A stretch of DNA of 64,000 nucleotides from Daphnia pulex. Taxonomy: Eukaryota > Arthropoda > Branchiopoda > Diplostraca > Daphniidae. Below are positions 23,208-34,599 of this stretch, piece after piece (the stretch's first letter is position 1; each line of letters opens with the position of its first letter). The stretch spans positions 6,577,001 through 6,641,000 of the forward strand of contig NC_060022.1 of the NCBI RefSeq assembly GCF_021134715.1, written 5' to 3'. Made by a program: the position numbers and the translations under genes. Under the pieces are notes generated by a model. That model was not told the DNA's origin. It saw only the letters and a list, made by a program, of their open reading frames with translations, and made no database searches.

Positions 23208-24740
23208 TCATTCCACAATCAAAATCGGCAGAAAAGAGTCGCCTAAACATTTAAGAAGGTCGTTGGATGGCTCATTTGATGGCTCTGTTGGTGTTTCTGT
23301 CGACTCCGCATTTTGGTGGTCCGGAGAGCTTTCGTCATTATCTTCTTCACCATCATCATCTTCATTCAAATTTAGCGGCTTCCCGTTGACTGACACGATG
23401 TTGGGTTTCCTGCCACCGTAACGCTTGAAGAAATCTGCTTGGTTCTTCCTACGTTCGACCTTCAACTGTTCCACAGCTTCTTGTTTATCTCGTTCGATTT
23501 GAGCCAGATCAACATCCAGCTGGACACCCTTCGTCGATTCGTCCCACCAACCGTAAAGCCATTGGCCTCCATTCTTTTCGCTTACCTTATGATCGTTTTC
23601 GGCCATCTTGTTGAAAATGCTAGAGTACAATTTCTTGTCCTTTTCGCGTTGCTCGCGAATCTTGGCGTTGCAGATCACCACTTGATTGGCGGCCGCCTTG
23701 TTGTTTCAATCAAGTTGGAGAATCGCCTCGAAATGTTTCTTGGCGTCCTCCAGCTCGTGGATGCCCAAAAGTGCCTACAAATGGAGAGACAAAATCTGTG
23801 AGTAATAAATCAGAACAAATTGCTGGTCAATTGGTACGGATACCTGGCCATGCGGAATAAACCCTTTTCATTTTTCGGGTCCATCTCGAGCGCCTTGTGG
23901 CAATGATCACGAGTTGCACAGAAATCATTTAACTTTAAACAGCACATGGACTGATTGAGATGTGCTGCCAGCATGAGCTGTTCTCGTTCCGTAGCTTTCT
24001 CGTCTTTAAGAGCTGAAATAAAAACGAAAAGTTTTATTTTTTTACAAAATGAAATCAAATTGTTGCGAAAAGCAAAACTTACTTTTTTCAAACTCGAGGA
24101 GGGTGACAATCTTGGAGTAGGCCTACTGTTTGTTAGCCAGAGCGTATTTGGTAGTTTTAAAATGATTGATTCCTTTTCCTTTGCAGAGTTTAGCCTGCTC
24201 CAGCTTTTTCTTCGGCGTCCATGCTCCAACTCTCTTTGGCCTTTTCAAAGCTCTTGACTCGAGTTCAACATTCGAGGTTGACGTTGGGAAACACCTTGTT
24301 TCTCGTAACCGGCAGAGCCGAAACCGAATGCAGGTGACAACTTAAGCAAGCTCCAATCTTGCTTCTTGAATTTCAACAGAGCCTATTCAACACCGTTGGG
24401 AATGTTGTGTTCTAAATCTTCTCCAAGGTTGAAGCTTAACTCAAGTTGATCATCAAATACCGTGTCTCCGTGTCGACCGAGCAGTAAAACTAGAACAATT
24501 AAAAGGGAGAAAAAGGAAACTATTGTTTAATTTTCACTTTAAATAATTCAGTCAAGGAAGCATACCTTCAGCAACAAGCACCTTTTCATTATAGGATTTG
24601 AATGACTTTAAGGTTTGATTTATAATTCCTCCATCACTTGCTTTGGTGAGATCTTCTATCTTTCAACCTAAAGACAAATATAAATTACAGAATTTATATA
24701 AAAATGAACAGTGTGGATCTAACCATACCTCAAACATCAG
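23208..24740 (-). pseudogene. FKBP59/FKBP52-type immunophilin pseudogene
   Basis: The minus strand retains the second FKBP fold (VFDDQLELSFNLGE, HNIPNGVE, ALLKFKKQDWSLLKLSPAF), then the TPR region (LNQSMCCLKLNDF, NEKGLFRMAR) and the charged tail (KIREQREKDKKLYSSIF). These proteins are peptidyl-prolyl isomerase-like Hsp90 co-chaperones. Disablements include TGA in the SWK motif near 24665, TAG in place of the Lys after NGVE near 24389, a frameshift around the MDAEEK segment near 24215, TAG in the first TPR helix near 24125 and TGA near 23707. Introns remain. The N-terminal FKBP domain is not found. Confidence 0.8.
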
Positions 24741-25083
24741 CAATTGGCATTTGAGAGGAATTTTTAGGTGGACTTCCATTTTCACCGTAAGCATAATTGG
24801 ATTAACAAGACAAGACTGCACACTTCAATGGTATTTACTCCAGTAAGGTCTTGCATGTCTTTTTTACACTACCTGTAGAGAATTACATTTAAAAATGTCA
24901 ATAAAAAAGACATGAAAATTCCAATGAAAAAGACATGACGAAGAACTATCACTTGTCAACAACACGGCCGGCTGCTGGTACTAGGCGCGGCCCTTCCCCG
25001 TAGTACCCAAGGCACAGGCAGTGACTTCAAAAACAAAAGACTGCTGTGAGGCGCGATCCTTTTCCAGTGTCCCCCTAGCGGCA

Positions 25084-25114
25084 GGGGCCAATAGCATTTT
25101 TGGCTATTGGCCCC
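25084..25114. other. Strong stem-loop in a GC-rich island
   Basis: GGGGCCAATAGC is followed by a short T-rich loop and GGCTATTGGCCCC, giving a stem of about 12 bp. The same GGGGGCCAATAG half recurs at 25123-25134. The surrounding 170 bp (24960-25130) is much more GC-rich than its neighbours and may be a repeat fragment. Confidence 0.6.
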
Positions 25115-25270
25115 CGAAATCCGGGGGCCAATAGATTTTTCCTAATAACTATTTTAAGAGAATCTATAATGAGACACATTTTTCGTGCAGCTATCGCCAG
25201 TCACGTTTTGAAACTAAGCAGACGACGCCATTTTGCAATCAGCTATGGTTAAGATATCGATATAATCAAA

Positions 25271-26734
25271 TGGTAGAATCTATTGCAACGAAATCTTTCG
25301 TTGCACTAACTAGCCATTTTGGCTATTGCAACGAAATCTTTCGTTGCACTTACTAGCCATTTTAGCTATTGCAACGAAATCTTTCGTTGCACTTACTAGC
25401 CATTTTAGCTATTGCAACGAAAGATTTCGTTGCGCTAACTACAGATATTGACTATTGCAACGAAAGATTTGTTTTTTAAACATAAGAAGAAGAAGGAAAC
25501 CATTATATTAAATAATAAAAAAAAATTTCTTTTTTTTACGAAATTCGACTTAAACTGTCATTCTGTGAAATTGTTCGACTTCGACTGTGGCGCTGATTTG
25601 AAAAATTTTTTTACATATTTTTTTGTAATATGTGTCAATTTTATGTTGTGATAGGTTTATCAAGTAACCATGAAGTAACCTTCTTTTCGACATTGTCTCA
25701 GTGTGTAGGCTATAATTTATATTTCTGATGGTGCTAAAAAGTTGTACCCTTTAGGTTACCATCAAATTTTAATCTAAAATAATTAAATAACATTTGACGT
25801 TTTCTATTTTCAAAATTCTTGGCAATGGGACTCTCTTCTATGATTTGGCCATTCCCGGCAGGTACAACCTCGGTTCGATTACTCAACTTTTTTCTTGTAC
25901 ATTACATGCACATTGGGAAGATGTTATCACAGTCTGACCTCAGTGGACTACCATCACCAGTTACTAAATGAAGTTTACTTTCATCATGACAGGGAAATGT
26001 AGAATGGGGAAGTGTTGAATCTTTGAGTCGACCGACAAATCGACAAGAGCTAGCTTTTTCCCTCCTGCTTCCCAGTGCTTGCCAAAGTTCGTTTGCCGGC
26101 TTAAATTCACGGCGACCTTAAAAACTTCCAGGTTAGCAGGGGGGAAAATCCAGCTGTAAAGAATCAAGGGAAAGATGGAACCAAGTCAACCAACGACGCT
26201 TCCCCATTCTAAGTTACTCTGCCTTATTTAATGATGAAAGTATAATGAATTTATGTACAGGAGTAGGCTAATAGTGGTACACTGTTGAGTGTCTTCCAAA
26301 TCTGCATAAGTCTGCCTAGTAATTGAAAAACATAGAATGTCGAAAGTTAAAAATTAAAATTGGATGGTAACCCTTTAAGAGTACAAGTTGTTAGAAATGA
26401 AGGTTACTTGATGGTTACTCGATAAATCTATCACAGCATAAAAAATTGAAGCATAATATAAAAAAAAATATGTAAAAAAAATGTTAAAAAAAAAAGCGCT
26501 ACAGTCGAAGCATGAAGGAGGAATGGGTCGAAGCGGCACAGCATGACAGAAGTCAAATTTCGTAAAAAAAAATTGTTTTTCGATTTAATATGATGGTTTC
26601 CTTCTTCTATTTAAAAAACAAAATCTTTCGTTGCAATAGCTAAAATGGCTAGTAAGTGCAACGAAAGATTTCGTTGCAATAGCCAAAATGGCTAGTTAGT
26701 GCAACGAAAGATTTCGTTGCAATAGATTCTACCA
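25271..26734. mobile_element. Foldback element with repeated internal hairpins
   Basis: Both ends read TGGTAGAATCTATTGCAACG inward. The arms, about 400-500 bp each (25271-25765 and roughly 26320-26734), are imperfect inverted copies around a spacer of about 550 bp. Within the arms a near-palindrome of the form GCAACGAAATCTTTCGTTGC repeats at a spacing of about 52 bp, four times on the left and at least twice on the right, separated by ACTAGCCATTTTGGCTATT. No transposase is encoded and no clear target duplication is visible. Confidence 0.8.
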
Positions 26735-26766
26735 AAATAAATCAGTTGCAAAACATTTGATGAAAA

Positions 26767-27792
26767 AGACCAAAGTTAAACCCACGACAGTTTGCTGTTG
26801 TACCAAGCGATTTCATAATCGACTGCCGCCGCCAAATTGCCTGGCACCTGAGTGAAATCGACCACAGTAAACATGTTGCGCTTGGAATCAAAGCGGACCA
26901 TTCCGTAAATCCGTAGTCTTCCAGCGACCGGAGAATTCCGGCCTGCTGGCGATAGACACTTAAAGACTCGTCGTAATCCAGATGGATCTCCACGGCCAAC
27001 TGCCTCACCTTGTCCATCATCCCCGACTCGATGATTTGTGGCAAGACCCGCCACTCTGTGGCTTCAAAGTCCATTTTGAGATAATCAATGATGGAATCAC
27101 CACCAGGGAGGGCCTTCAACATGTTGTAAATGGACGACAAGGTTCGTGACGGCACATTGGCCTCCTCATTCCATCCATCCCTGTCCACGTCTTCTAAGGC
27201 CATTTGATAAAAATGGATGGCCTCTGTCCGGTTGTGATCCGACACGTTCATGGACGGATCGAAGGCGTACACTTGGCATCCGTAGAGTTCTAACTTCTAT
27301 GGCTTGGTCGAAACTCCATTCGTGGCTGATGCCAAACTAGTAGACGAGACAGTTTCCGGAATTGGCGCCACTGCAGAGTCCAGGCAAATGGCCTTCTGCC
27401 CGTCCAGGGCCACCGAGAGTCCGTCGGCCGACGTCACCATCCGCCCAACGAAATACTGGGCCATTTGACACGACGGCTGATTGGTCCACAGCAGGTAATC
27501 GATGATTTGCGAAGGCTCAAGTGTGTCCATGGCCGTTTTTTCGTAATCAATCACTTTGACGATGGAATAAACTGGCCCTGATGTTATTATCTGTGTAAGA
27601 GTATTGTTAATATTATTAGATGGACTGGTGCTGTCGATTAATTCAAGTCTGTTCTGTTGGCCAGCGATCGGCTGGACTCTCCAAGATGAATGCCATTCTC
27701 GTTGTAAATAGGAATGAACATGTTGAGAGTTAAACAAATAATTATTAAACCTACAGTAACAATAAGACCGGTTTTTCTTCTTCGTAGAGTCA
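26767..27792 (-). pseudogene. METTL24-like (FkbM-type) methyltransferase pseudogene, copy 1
   Basis: An ATG near 27792 opens an N-terminal membrane-anchor segment (GLIVTVGLIIICLTL). The body shows DGQKAICLDSAV, the AFDPSM motif typical of this family's SAM-binding fold, DYLKMDFEATEW and a terminal DYEIAWYNS. Disablements are TAG at 27337-27339 within the LVYSFG motif and an 8-bp tandem insertion near 26910 that shifts the frame before the last 40 residues. It is divergently placed relative to copies 2 and 3. Confidence 0.7.
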
Positions 27793-28280
27793 TCTATAAT
27801 TTCTTCAATTAACTGGAACTACTAGCACTTTAAATGTAAAATTCTTTCTCGCGATCGCATTAATGTGCTACTGATTACGACTGCTGGTGGTTTCACTGTG
27901 AGATGGATAGCCTTGTATAACTGAGCTGGCAACTTGATTTAATTATTGCGTCCCTCGGTTCGTGCTGGTCTCTAGCGGCGTGAGTCTGTTATCCTACCTT
28001 GGCTATAATATCAGATTCCGTGTTAAACTGGCTGATGCCCATCGACTAGTGTCTGGTGCAGTCCTTTTTCTTTCTCGCCTGTGCCGACACCAACAATCAG
28101 TTACGTCATTGACGACAGAAAAAAGTGATTTTGTTATATAGTTACAGTTGCCAGCAAATGAATATTCTTGAATTGGAGTCGCTGGGCAGACAATCGACGC
28201 AATCGTTGCTAAGTATTCTCTTACAAACTCTGAGTCATTATAGTTAAATTAATAAAATAATAACCCAGCCAACACATAAC

Positions 28281-29252
28281 ATGTCATTGCCACAATTCTT
28301 CTCTTTCAAACGCACCAATGTTTTAATCAAAACTGTTGTCGGCATTATTGTTATTATATCGGGTCTCATATTAGTGACTGTTATTCGTTCGCCATGGTCG
28401 CCCAGCCTGGAATTAAGCGACGAATTAAGAAGCACAACATGGGAGCAAATGTTTCAATCGGCCACAAATGCAGTCCTATTAGGTAACATTAATTTTAAAT
28501 AGCCGAATTGCCTTATTCCGTCGACTGACTGGGACGCCCTGCTGGACTCTGACACTTTAACCGGCCCTCAACTCGTCGAATATTTTATGTGGACCAATCA
28601 TTCCTCGTGCAAATTGTCCCACGATTTCGGCGGGGTCATGATGGACAATCCGTCGGGATTGGCCGGCCAAAAGGCCGTCTGCATCGACCCCGAAGTGGCT
28701 CCTAAACCCGGCGACTGTCTCGTCTATTCCTTTGGCATCAATGACGACTAGTCGTTTGACGAGAAAATGGCACGTTACGGCTGCCAAGTGTACGCATTTG
28801 ATCCTTCCATGGATATGGACCATCACGACCACAGCCCTGGCAATGTTCACTTTTACAACTGGGGAACTGGGCAGCCGGGATGAATACGACCATCATTTCA
28901 ACTGGACCATTCATTCACTTTCTTCTATTTACAAGAAATTGTCGATCCGTCACGGCCGCAGGATCATCGACTATTTAAAAATCGACGTTGAATATTCCGA
29001 ATGGATTGCACTGCCGGACATTATTGCGTCCGGGATGTTGTCCAACATCCGCCAGCTGAGCATGGAAGTCCATTTGGACAAGCTGCTCTCGTTGGAACAG
29101 CATGTCGCCTGGGCTAAACTGTTGAGGTCCATCGAGATAATGGGGATGATCCGCTTCGATGCCGAGTACAATCCCTGGTACAGGGGCAAATTTCACGCAA
29201 TTTTCATTGTCGGCACCTTTGGGTTACGAGATCGCCTGGTATAATGGCAACC
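28281..29252 (+). pseudogene. METTL24-like methyltransferase pseudogene, copy 2
   Basis: From ATG 28281 there is a short basic N-terminus and a membrane anchor (VVGIIVIISGLILVTV). Then follow GQKAVCIDPEVAPKPGDCLVYSFG, interrupted by TAG at 28749-28751 exactly where Trp of the usual EWSFDE is expected, then QVYAFDPSMD, DYLKIDVEYSEW and a terminal GYEIAWYNG. Further frame changes lie near 28870 and 29190. Family members are predicted type II membrane proteins with an FkbM methyltransferase domain; the substrate is unknown. Confidence 0.7.
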
Positions 29253-29259
29253 TCGGGCA

Positions 29260-29850
29260 ACCTTACGCGTGTTTTAGTGTCAAGTGTTGTTTCTTGAGTC
29301 TGTTTTTATTGTCCGTTTTAAATAATAAAAATCCATTGAGAATTGTTATCAGATTAATTTTTATTGTTTAGATTTATTATTTTCACAAAATTAATTTTGT
29401 GATTTGGTTGGGAATATATAAGCATGTTGCATCTTGTCCACATAAGAATTTGCTCGGTAGAAATGGAACGTACTGTATTTCTATAGGCCCCAAATTAACT
29501 GTATGGAAAACATTGACGAGCTTTTGATTACATCAAATCTATGCTAATACATCATGGCTGTCTCGATTGTTCTCCCCCCGAGCAATTCTACACACGAACT
29601 CGGTATATATAATAATGACCATTTCTATCACTTCAAGCAACACATATAGCCTACGGTCAAAATTGAAAAGAAACTAACAATTCGACACTGAAACTGTCTG
29701 CGTCTGTTCACCTCGTCCTGTGGATCAAATTGACGTAAGATTTGATATTGTTCAGAATATATCTTTTTTTATTATTTCACCGCCAAAAAAGAAAGTGAAC
29801 CGAGCAATATATAGGTAACAGTGTAACATGTAACAGTGAATTTATTTCCT
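29260..29850. other. No gene seen
   Basis: AT-rich spacer between methyltransferase copies 2 and 3. It may contain the old promoter of copy 3; no motif is convincing. Confidence 0.45.
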
Positions 29851-29857
29851 TGGTGCG

Positions 29858-30540
29858 TTGAATAATTTTATACGCCCATCACCGAGGATGTCATCGATTC
29901 ATTCTTGTTTCACTTACTGGAAACGGAATAACTCAACCAGGTTATTCACATTGACCTTCATTATTTCCACATTGGCTGTTTTATTCTTCGTCAAAGTGTT
30001 TCAATCGACGATTGTCAATGTGGCCCGGAATGACATCCATGATGGGCATCCCATCAATTCCGTCACCACCGATTGGGACAATCTCCTGGACTCGGCGACA
30101 TTGACAGGCGCGGAGATCATCCAGTACTTCAAATGGAGCAACCGACAATCCTGCCAGTTAGTCAACGACTTTGGTGGGACGATGAGGACAAATCCGAGTC
30201 CGGCCGGGACGGTCAGAAATCGGTTTGCCTCGACCCGGAAGTGGCGCACAAATCCGGCGACTGTCTCGTCTATTCGTTTGGCATTAAAAACGAATGGTCG
30301 TTTGACGGTTGCCAAGTCTACGCCTTCGATCCTTTCATGGCCGGCCAGGATCACTACGACCACAATCCCGGCCATGTCCATTTCTACAAATGGGGACTGG
30401 TTGATCTCTGGTGGGCGTCACGTGACCAGACTAGCAGACTACTCAATCGTCAAGTCACTCACTATGCCTCTCAGGTGTTTAACCGTTTATACATTTCCCA
30501 TTTAATCAGACTTGGATTAAATCAAATGTTTAATTCCTGA
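29858..30540 (+). pseudogene. METTL24-like methyltransferase pseudogene, copy 3, 3'-truncated
   Basis: It starts with a short basic segment and a membrane anchor (TLTFIISTLAVLFFVKVF), then SCQLVNDFGGTM. The frame shifts near 30195; in the next frame QKSVCLDPEVA, LVYSFGIKNEWSFD and CQVYAFDPFM follow, with a gap of several residues after WSFD. The coding similarity ends soon after HFYKWG, so the second half of the domain is missing. Confidence 0.7.
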
Positions 30541-30659
30541 CACATGTTAAGAAACAGACGTGTAACTGAGTATGGGAACAAGAAAAAATTGTGTATTCCA
30601 GTTGTCAAGATTTTTGCGTCAACTTTGAAGTGATTTGATTGAGGTTTTATTATTTTATC

Positions 30660-31790
30660 AGTATGTCTCTCTTTATTGAATCATCCACTTTGATCGTCGA
30701 CAATCCCATTTTGGGCGAACTGTGTTGGACAGCACAAGCCGGATCTAGTCGGCCAATCGAAATGGCTTGGATTGATGGCAATGATGCTTTTTTTATTATA
30801 GCTTTTTCTATAGCTTTTAGTTTAAATTTCAATTTGTGATTATTGATTTTTCCCCTTTGATTTCTTTCAGGTAAGAAACGGTAAAGTTTTGAGCACGCCC
30901 TTGTGGATATCAACCAGCAAAGGAGAACTCGGGCGACAAGAAAAGTTTGGCCGTGGTGTTATGGTCTTACTCGTCAAAGACATTGCCACGCCCAGTACCG
31001 TAAAAGGTAGGAATTTTAATTGATTCCGATTCGATCCAGCTGATTGTTCATGTTTTAAATTTGTTCATTTCAAACAATTTTCAGGGAATATAGTACGACG
31101 GTGAGCAATCCTTGCCTCAACAGCCCATGCATTCCCTTGTGTGTCCTTATTCCGGGCGGATATCCTTGCTCCTGCCTCGACAGCACGATCCTGGTTCAAT
31201 CTGGTGAAGAAATGTCGTGGGACGCGACTGAGGAACGAACTCGACCGTCTCCTTTTGCGCTGCCCTTGCCAGAATCGTGGGGTCTGCACCGGTGACGGCC
31301 AAGTCCAAAGTTAGAGTGCCCCAACGATTATACGAAGGCGTCCATTGCGAGACCAACTTGTTGCACCGTCCCACTTCATCCGAAAGTCTGGCGCCAGCTT
31401 AGATCGTCGTCCCTATTCTCCTCATCATCCTCGCCGGATCGGCCAGTGTCACCGTTTACGTATTCTTCTTCCGACGATCCGGCCGGGGCCAAAGGCTCTG
31501 GGCTTTACCGGATTCAGCTAAAAAGTCCCAGCGTCTCCTTCCGGCTCCAACGACGAACTCCGTATCATATAAACAGCTCTAGTGCCTCCAAGCTATGGTA
31601 TTTCATAATAGTCTGTCCATTTATCGATCTCTTTATCACGTTTGATGATGTATAATCAATTAAATTCATTCAATTAGAAACCGGTGGATTCTGAATTCAA
31701 TGGTCGTGACGCCTCGATTGAATTGCGTGATTTCTTCAACGTGGATGGACCTGTGGATGCTCCCGAGGTTGGCATCTAACAAGTCCCGAC
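30660..31790 (+). pseudogene. LRP-type LDL-receptor-related protein, 3'-end remnant
   Basis: Successive exon-like pieces match the order of an LRP C-terminus. A beta-propeller piece with PIEMAWIDGN (about 30690-30800) continues after a disrupted intron region with VLSTPLW (30870-31005). An EGF-like module with NPCLNSPCIPLCVLIPGGY follows (31085-31200), then a degenerate second EGF module (31230-31360). A membrane-spanning segment (VVPILLIILAGSASVTVYVFF) with a basic stop-transfer lies at about 31400-31480. A cytoplasmic tail exon ends at TAA near 31780. The TAG after QVQS, frame changes around 31315 and the missing upstream part indicate a non-functional remnant. Confidence 0.65.
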
Positions 31791-31799
31791 AGAAATGAT

Positions 31800-33105
31800 T
31801 CGAGGTAAAATTGTTGACCCAGCAGTTGACCAATTTCAAAGAATTTCGAAATTTGAACTTGGAATTTGCTGAAATTAAATTTTCTCATGTACTTAGAGTT
31901 GTCACGTGCATTTGGGTTCGCTCTGAATGAACAGTGGTATAGTCAATGACAAGAAACCTCGTATCTCTTTACCCACACCCCCTCACAACCAACCCCCACA
32001 CCTCAAGAACAAGTGTGAAAACTATAACAGCCACTGTAGCCTGTTGTTACTTTTGAAACGATTGAGCGACATCCTTCTGCAGCAGTCAGTCAGTCAAGTG
32101 GGTGTAGTGGTTTCTGTTATCGTGTGGATATTCTACATCAGATGATCTTAATTCCTGACTAGGCTGTATCCAAATTTGATCACCGGCCCGTAGATGCAGC
32201 GTTGATCGGAGAGAGTAGAGCCGTCGGTACTTAATTCAAACTTGAGTCATGGACATTTAAGTTTTTTCGCCCAATTGGTTTGCTGTTCCTCCTTGTCGAA
32301 GTGTGGCCCGTTCCTTTTGATCGAAACAAAATGCTGGGGTAGCGAAAGAATCTGGGTTCAAGTTTGGGTTGAACTTTGGCTTATCCCATCAGGTTAGATT
32401 AAAAAGCCTTGGTTAAATGCATTATAGGTTTCATCAGCGATTTGATTATTTCATTTACCATTTGTAACACCTGCGGCTTCGTCCGGCAATTGATTTTAGT
32501 CCGGCCAAAGTTTCATTTCATTATTGGCAGCAATGTCTTTATTCCGTTGTAACACCTGCGCAAATGTGAAAAGAATTTGGTTTTTGATTGGGTATTGCTA
32601 CTCGCCATTCAAATTCACCGATATCGCCTACTCAATATTAATATTATTCGATAAGGTTTCGATGAGAGATATAACAAAAGAGTACGCAAAACAAAGCTCT
32701 CGTAGAAAAAAATAAAATGTAGGTTAATAAAATAGAGGTTTAGGGCAACTTGTCTCTCATTGGTTGTCGTCCCGCCGTCTTTTTATTCTTCACTAGCATA
32801 TGGTAAAACTGTGAAAGGGGAAAATTAAATTAAATGATTTCTATTGATATGTACGCAAACCCGAAAACGCTTCTTGATATCCAAATTTCCCCCTAAACCT
32901 TCTCGCTCTACTACATGTTTTAAACGCGATCCTGATTGCTTGTTCTAAGAAAATCGCCGACAAAGTTGCATCATAATCAATTAAATCATGGCCATTTTTT
33001 TCACGACGTGTGTTAAAATTTTACTAGGATCGATTTACACCAGATTCAATGTCTGGTGATCATCCACTGAAACTAAAACCATTTTCTTTGTCAATAACAT
33101 CTAGG
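31800..33105. other. No gene seen
   Basis: No supported reading frame or RNA gene. A short GTAACACCTGCG motif occurs twice (near 32464 and 32551). Confidence 0.4.
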
Positions 33106-33109
33106 GGAG

Positions 33110-33370
33110 AGTGGGTGAATTGGATAAGGTGTCGATTAGGAAGAGGAGGAAGAGAGGTGCACCTTAAGACCAGGGGTTCAAACCCCCTGGAGAGCATTGT
33201 TGGTTGCTCATACACCCGCTCTGGCGCCACTGTGGCGTCACATGCAGGATTATCTAACCCCGTGCTGGAGAGGGAACTCTGGTGAGTAGCTGAGGGACCG
33301 TTGGTCGATATTGGGCTCGGTCCAATATTCCTCAGCGCAGAGGACGATGGAAATGTAGAATGAGAGGTGA
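33110..33370 (+). repeat. tRNA-derived SINE-like element
   Basis: An A-box-like GTGGGTGAATTGGATAAGG and a B-box-like GGGGTTCAAACCCC are followed by GTTGCTCATACACCCGCT, shared with the element at 6835-7115. The tail after TGGTGAGTAGCTGAGG is not seen in the other copy. Confidence 0.5.
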
Positions 33371-33374
33371 ATTA

Positions 33375-34325
33375 GAGGCTATTGGTGATGCGGTCTGATC
33401 TGAGCCAAGGGCCTTTACTTACCAGCATTTCCTTCATTAGTTCCGCTTGATTGGGTAGTTGAGTGTCGTGTTGAATGGGTGTCGTTATGAGGCCACCCAT
33501 CGCATCTAGTTTAAATGGATAGACGATGACCATTTCACATGGGAAGCCACCATCCGGTCGGGGTGCGGGTGACTTACCCAAATGTTGTCTTCGTGAGCAC
33601 CGAAAGAAGAGAAGAAGAAGAAGAAGAAGAGGATCCAGCACCGGATTGGTATCACGGAGATAACCTCTTGAATGACATGTGCTTATGGGAGAATATTCAT
33701 ACTAGATTCAGATCCGCGAGATAGCCGGTAGTCATGCATCGGGGGGTGCATGGTGAATCCTGGGGCTTCGATATTCGATATTCGGTAACAACACTCACAG
33801 CGATGCTCAACTATTGTGCTAGTCAAGTTACCACTAGGTCGTTTCTCTCCTTGCTATTAATGTTGAAAAATTTTCTTTTTTTTTTTTTTACTAATTTGTT
33901 TTTCTCGGCGGTGCAAATACAGATATATGATGGTAACGTGTGAATAGATAATATCGTGCGATGTTATTGTGGTGCGATAATATCTCTTCATTCGAAAGTT
34001 TCGTATTAATTTAATATATTATTGATATATTGCAGGGAGCAACGGCATTTTTGGTGACTGCCAGTCTGCTGCCGAAAATCGTCAATCTGATGCCATTGCG
34101 GGTGAAGATGACGCTGGCGCAACAGCCGAAAATTTGCCCGATCCTGTAAAGTAAACGCCAGTTCAAAAGCTCGAGCGCGAGACCAACAGTTTTTACCCGT
34201 CGAGCCACCTATCCGTCAATTATTTGATTGACCGCCCAACATCCGCTGCCCACATCACTTCACCACTTCCGCCACTGGACGCCAAGTGGGAAAAGAAATT
34301 TAAACTATATAAGCTGATGTCATTC
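33375..34325. other. No recognised gene; GAA microsatellite and one exon-like stretch
   Basis: A GAA/AGA repeat runs from about 33604 to 33631. After a good acceptor at 34035 an open stretch of about 40 acidic codons ends at TAA near 34156, but no family is recognisable. Otherwise AT-rich non-coding sequence. Confidence 0.35.
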
Positions 34326-34330
34326 ATATC

Positions 34331-34586
34331 CAAGGGGTCCGCAACTCAAATTTACTACAATAAAAAAGGTAAAAAAGCAAAAAAAAGTGAAAAAAGGAAA
34401 AAAAAAGGAAATTTACTTTACGTGCTAAAAGAAGGGCGCGCGCGAACGAACCCCCCCTCCTCCCCATCCCCTCCCTACCCTTTTATTTTCGCTTGAAGGA
34501 AAGCCTATCTCAAAAGTAAAAAAGGAAAAATAAAGCAAGGAAAAAGTAAAAAAAATAAAAAGTAAATTTGAGTTGCGGACCCCTTG
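34331..34586. mobile_element. hAT-type MITE
   Basis: A 256-bp element with inverted ends CAAGGGGTCCGCAACTCAAA and complement (at least 26 bp perfect). It is flanked by the 8-bp direct repeat TTCATATC at 34323-34330 and 34587-34594. CA(A)GGG ends plus an 8-bp target duplication are the hAT signature. The interior is A-rich with a pyrimidine tract and encodes nothing, so it depends on a transposase elsewhere. Confidence 0.85.
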
Positions 34587-34599
34587 TTCATATCATGGA

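Noticed and set aside
25285-25460. CRISPR-like array (palindromic repeats with about 30-bp spacers)
   Set aside because: The spacers are nearly identical to each other and the array recurs inverted at 26.6 kb, so it is the arm of a foldback element.
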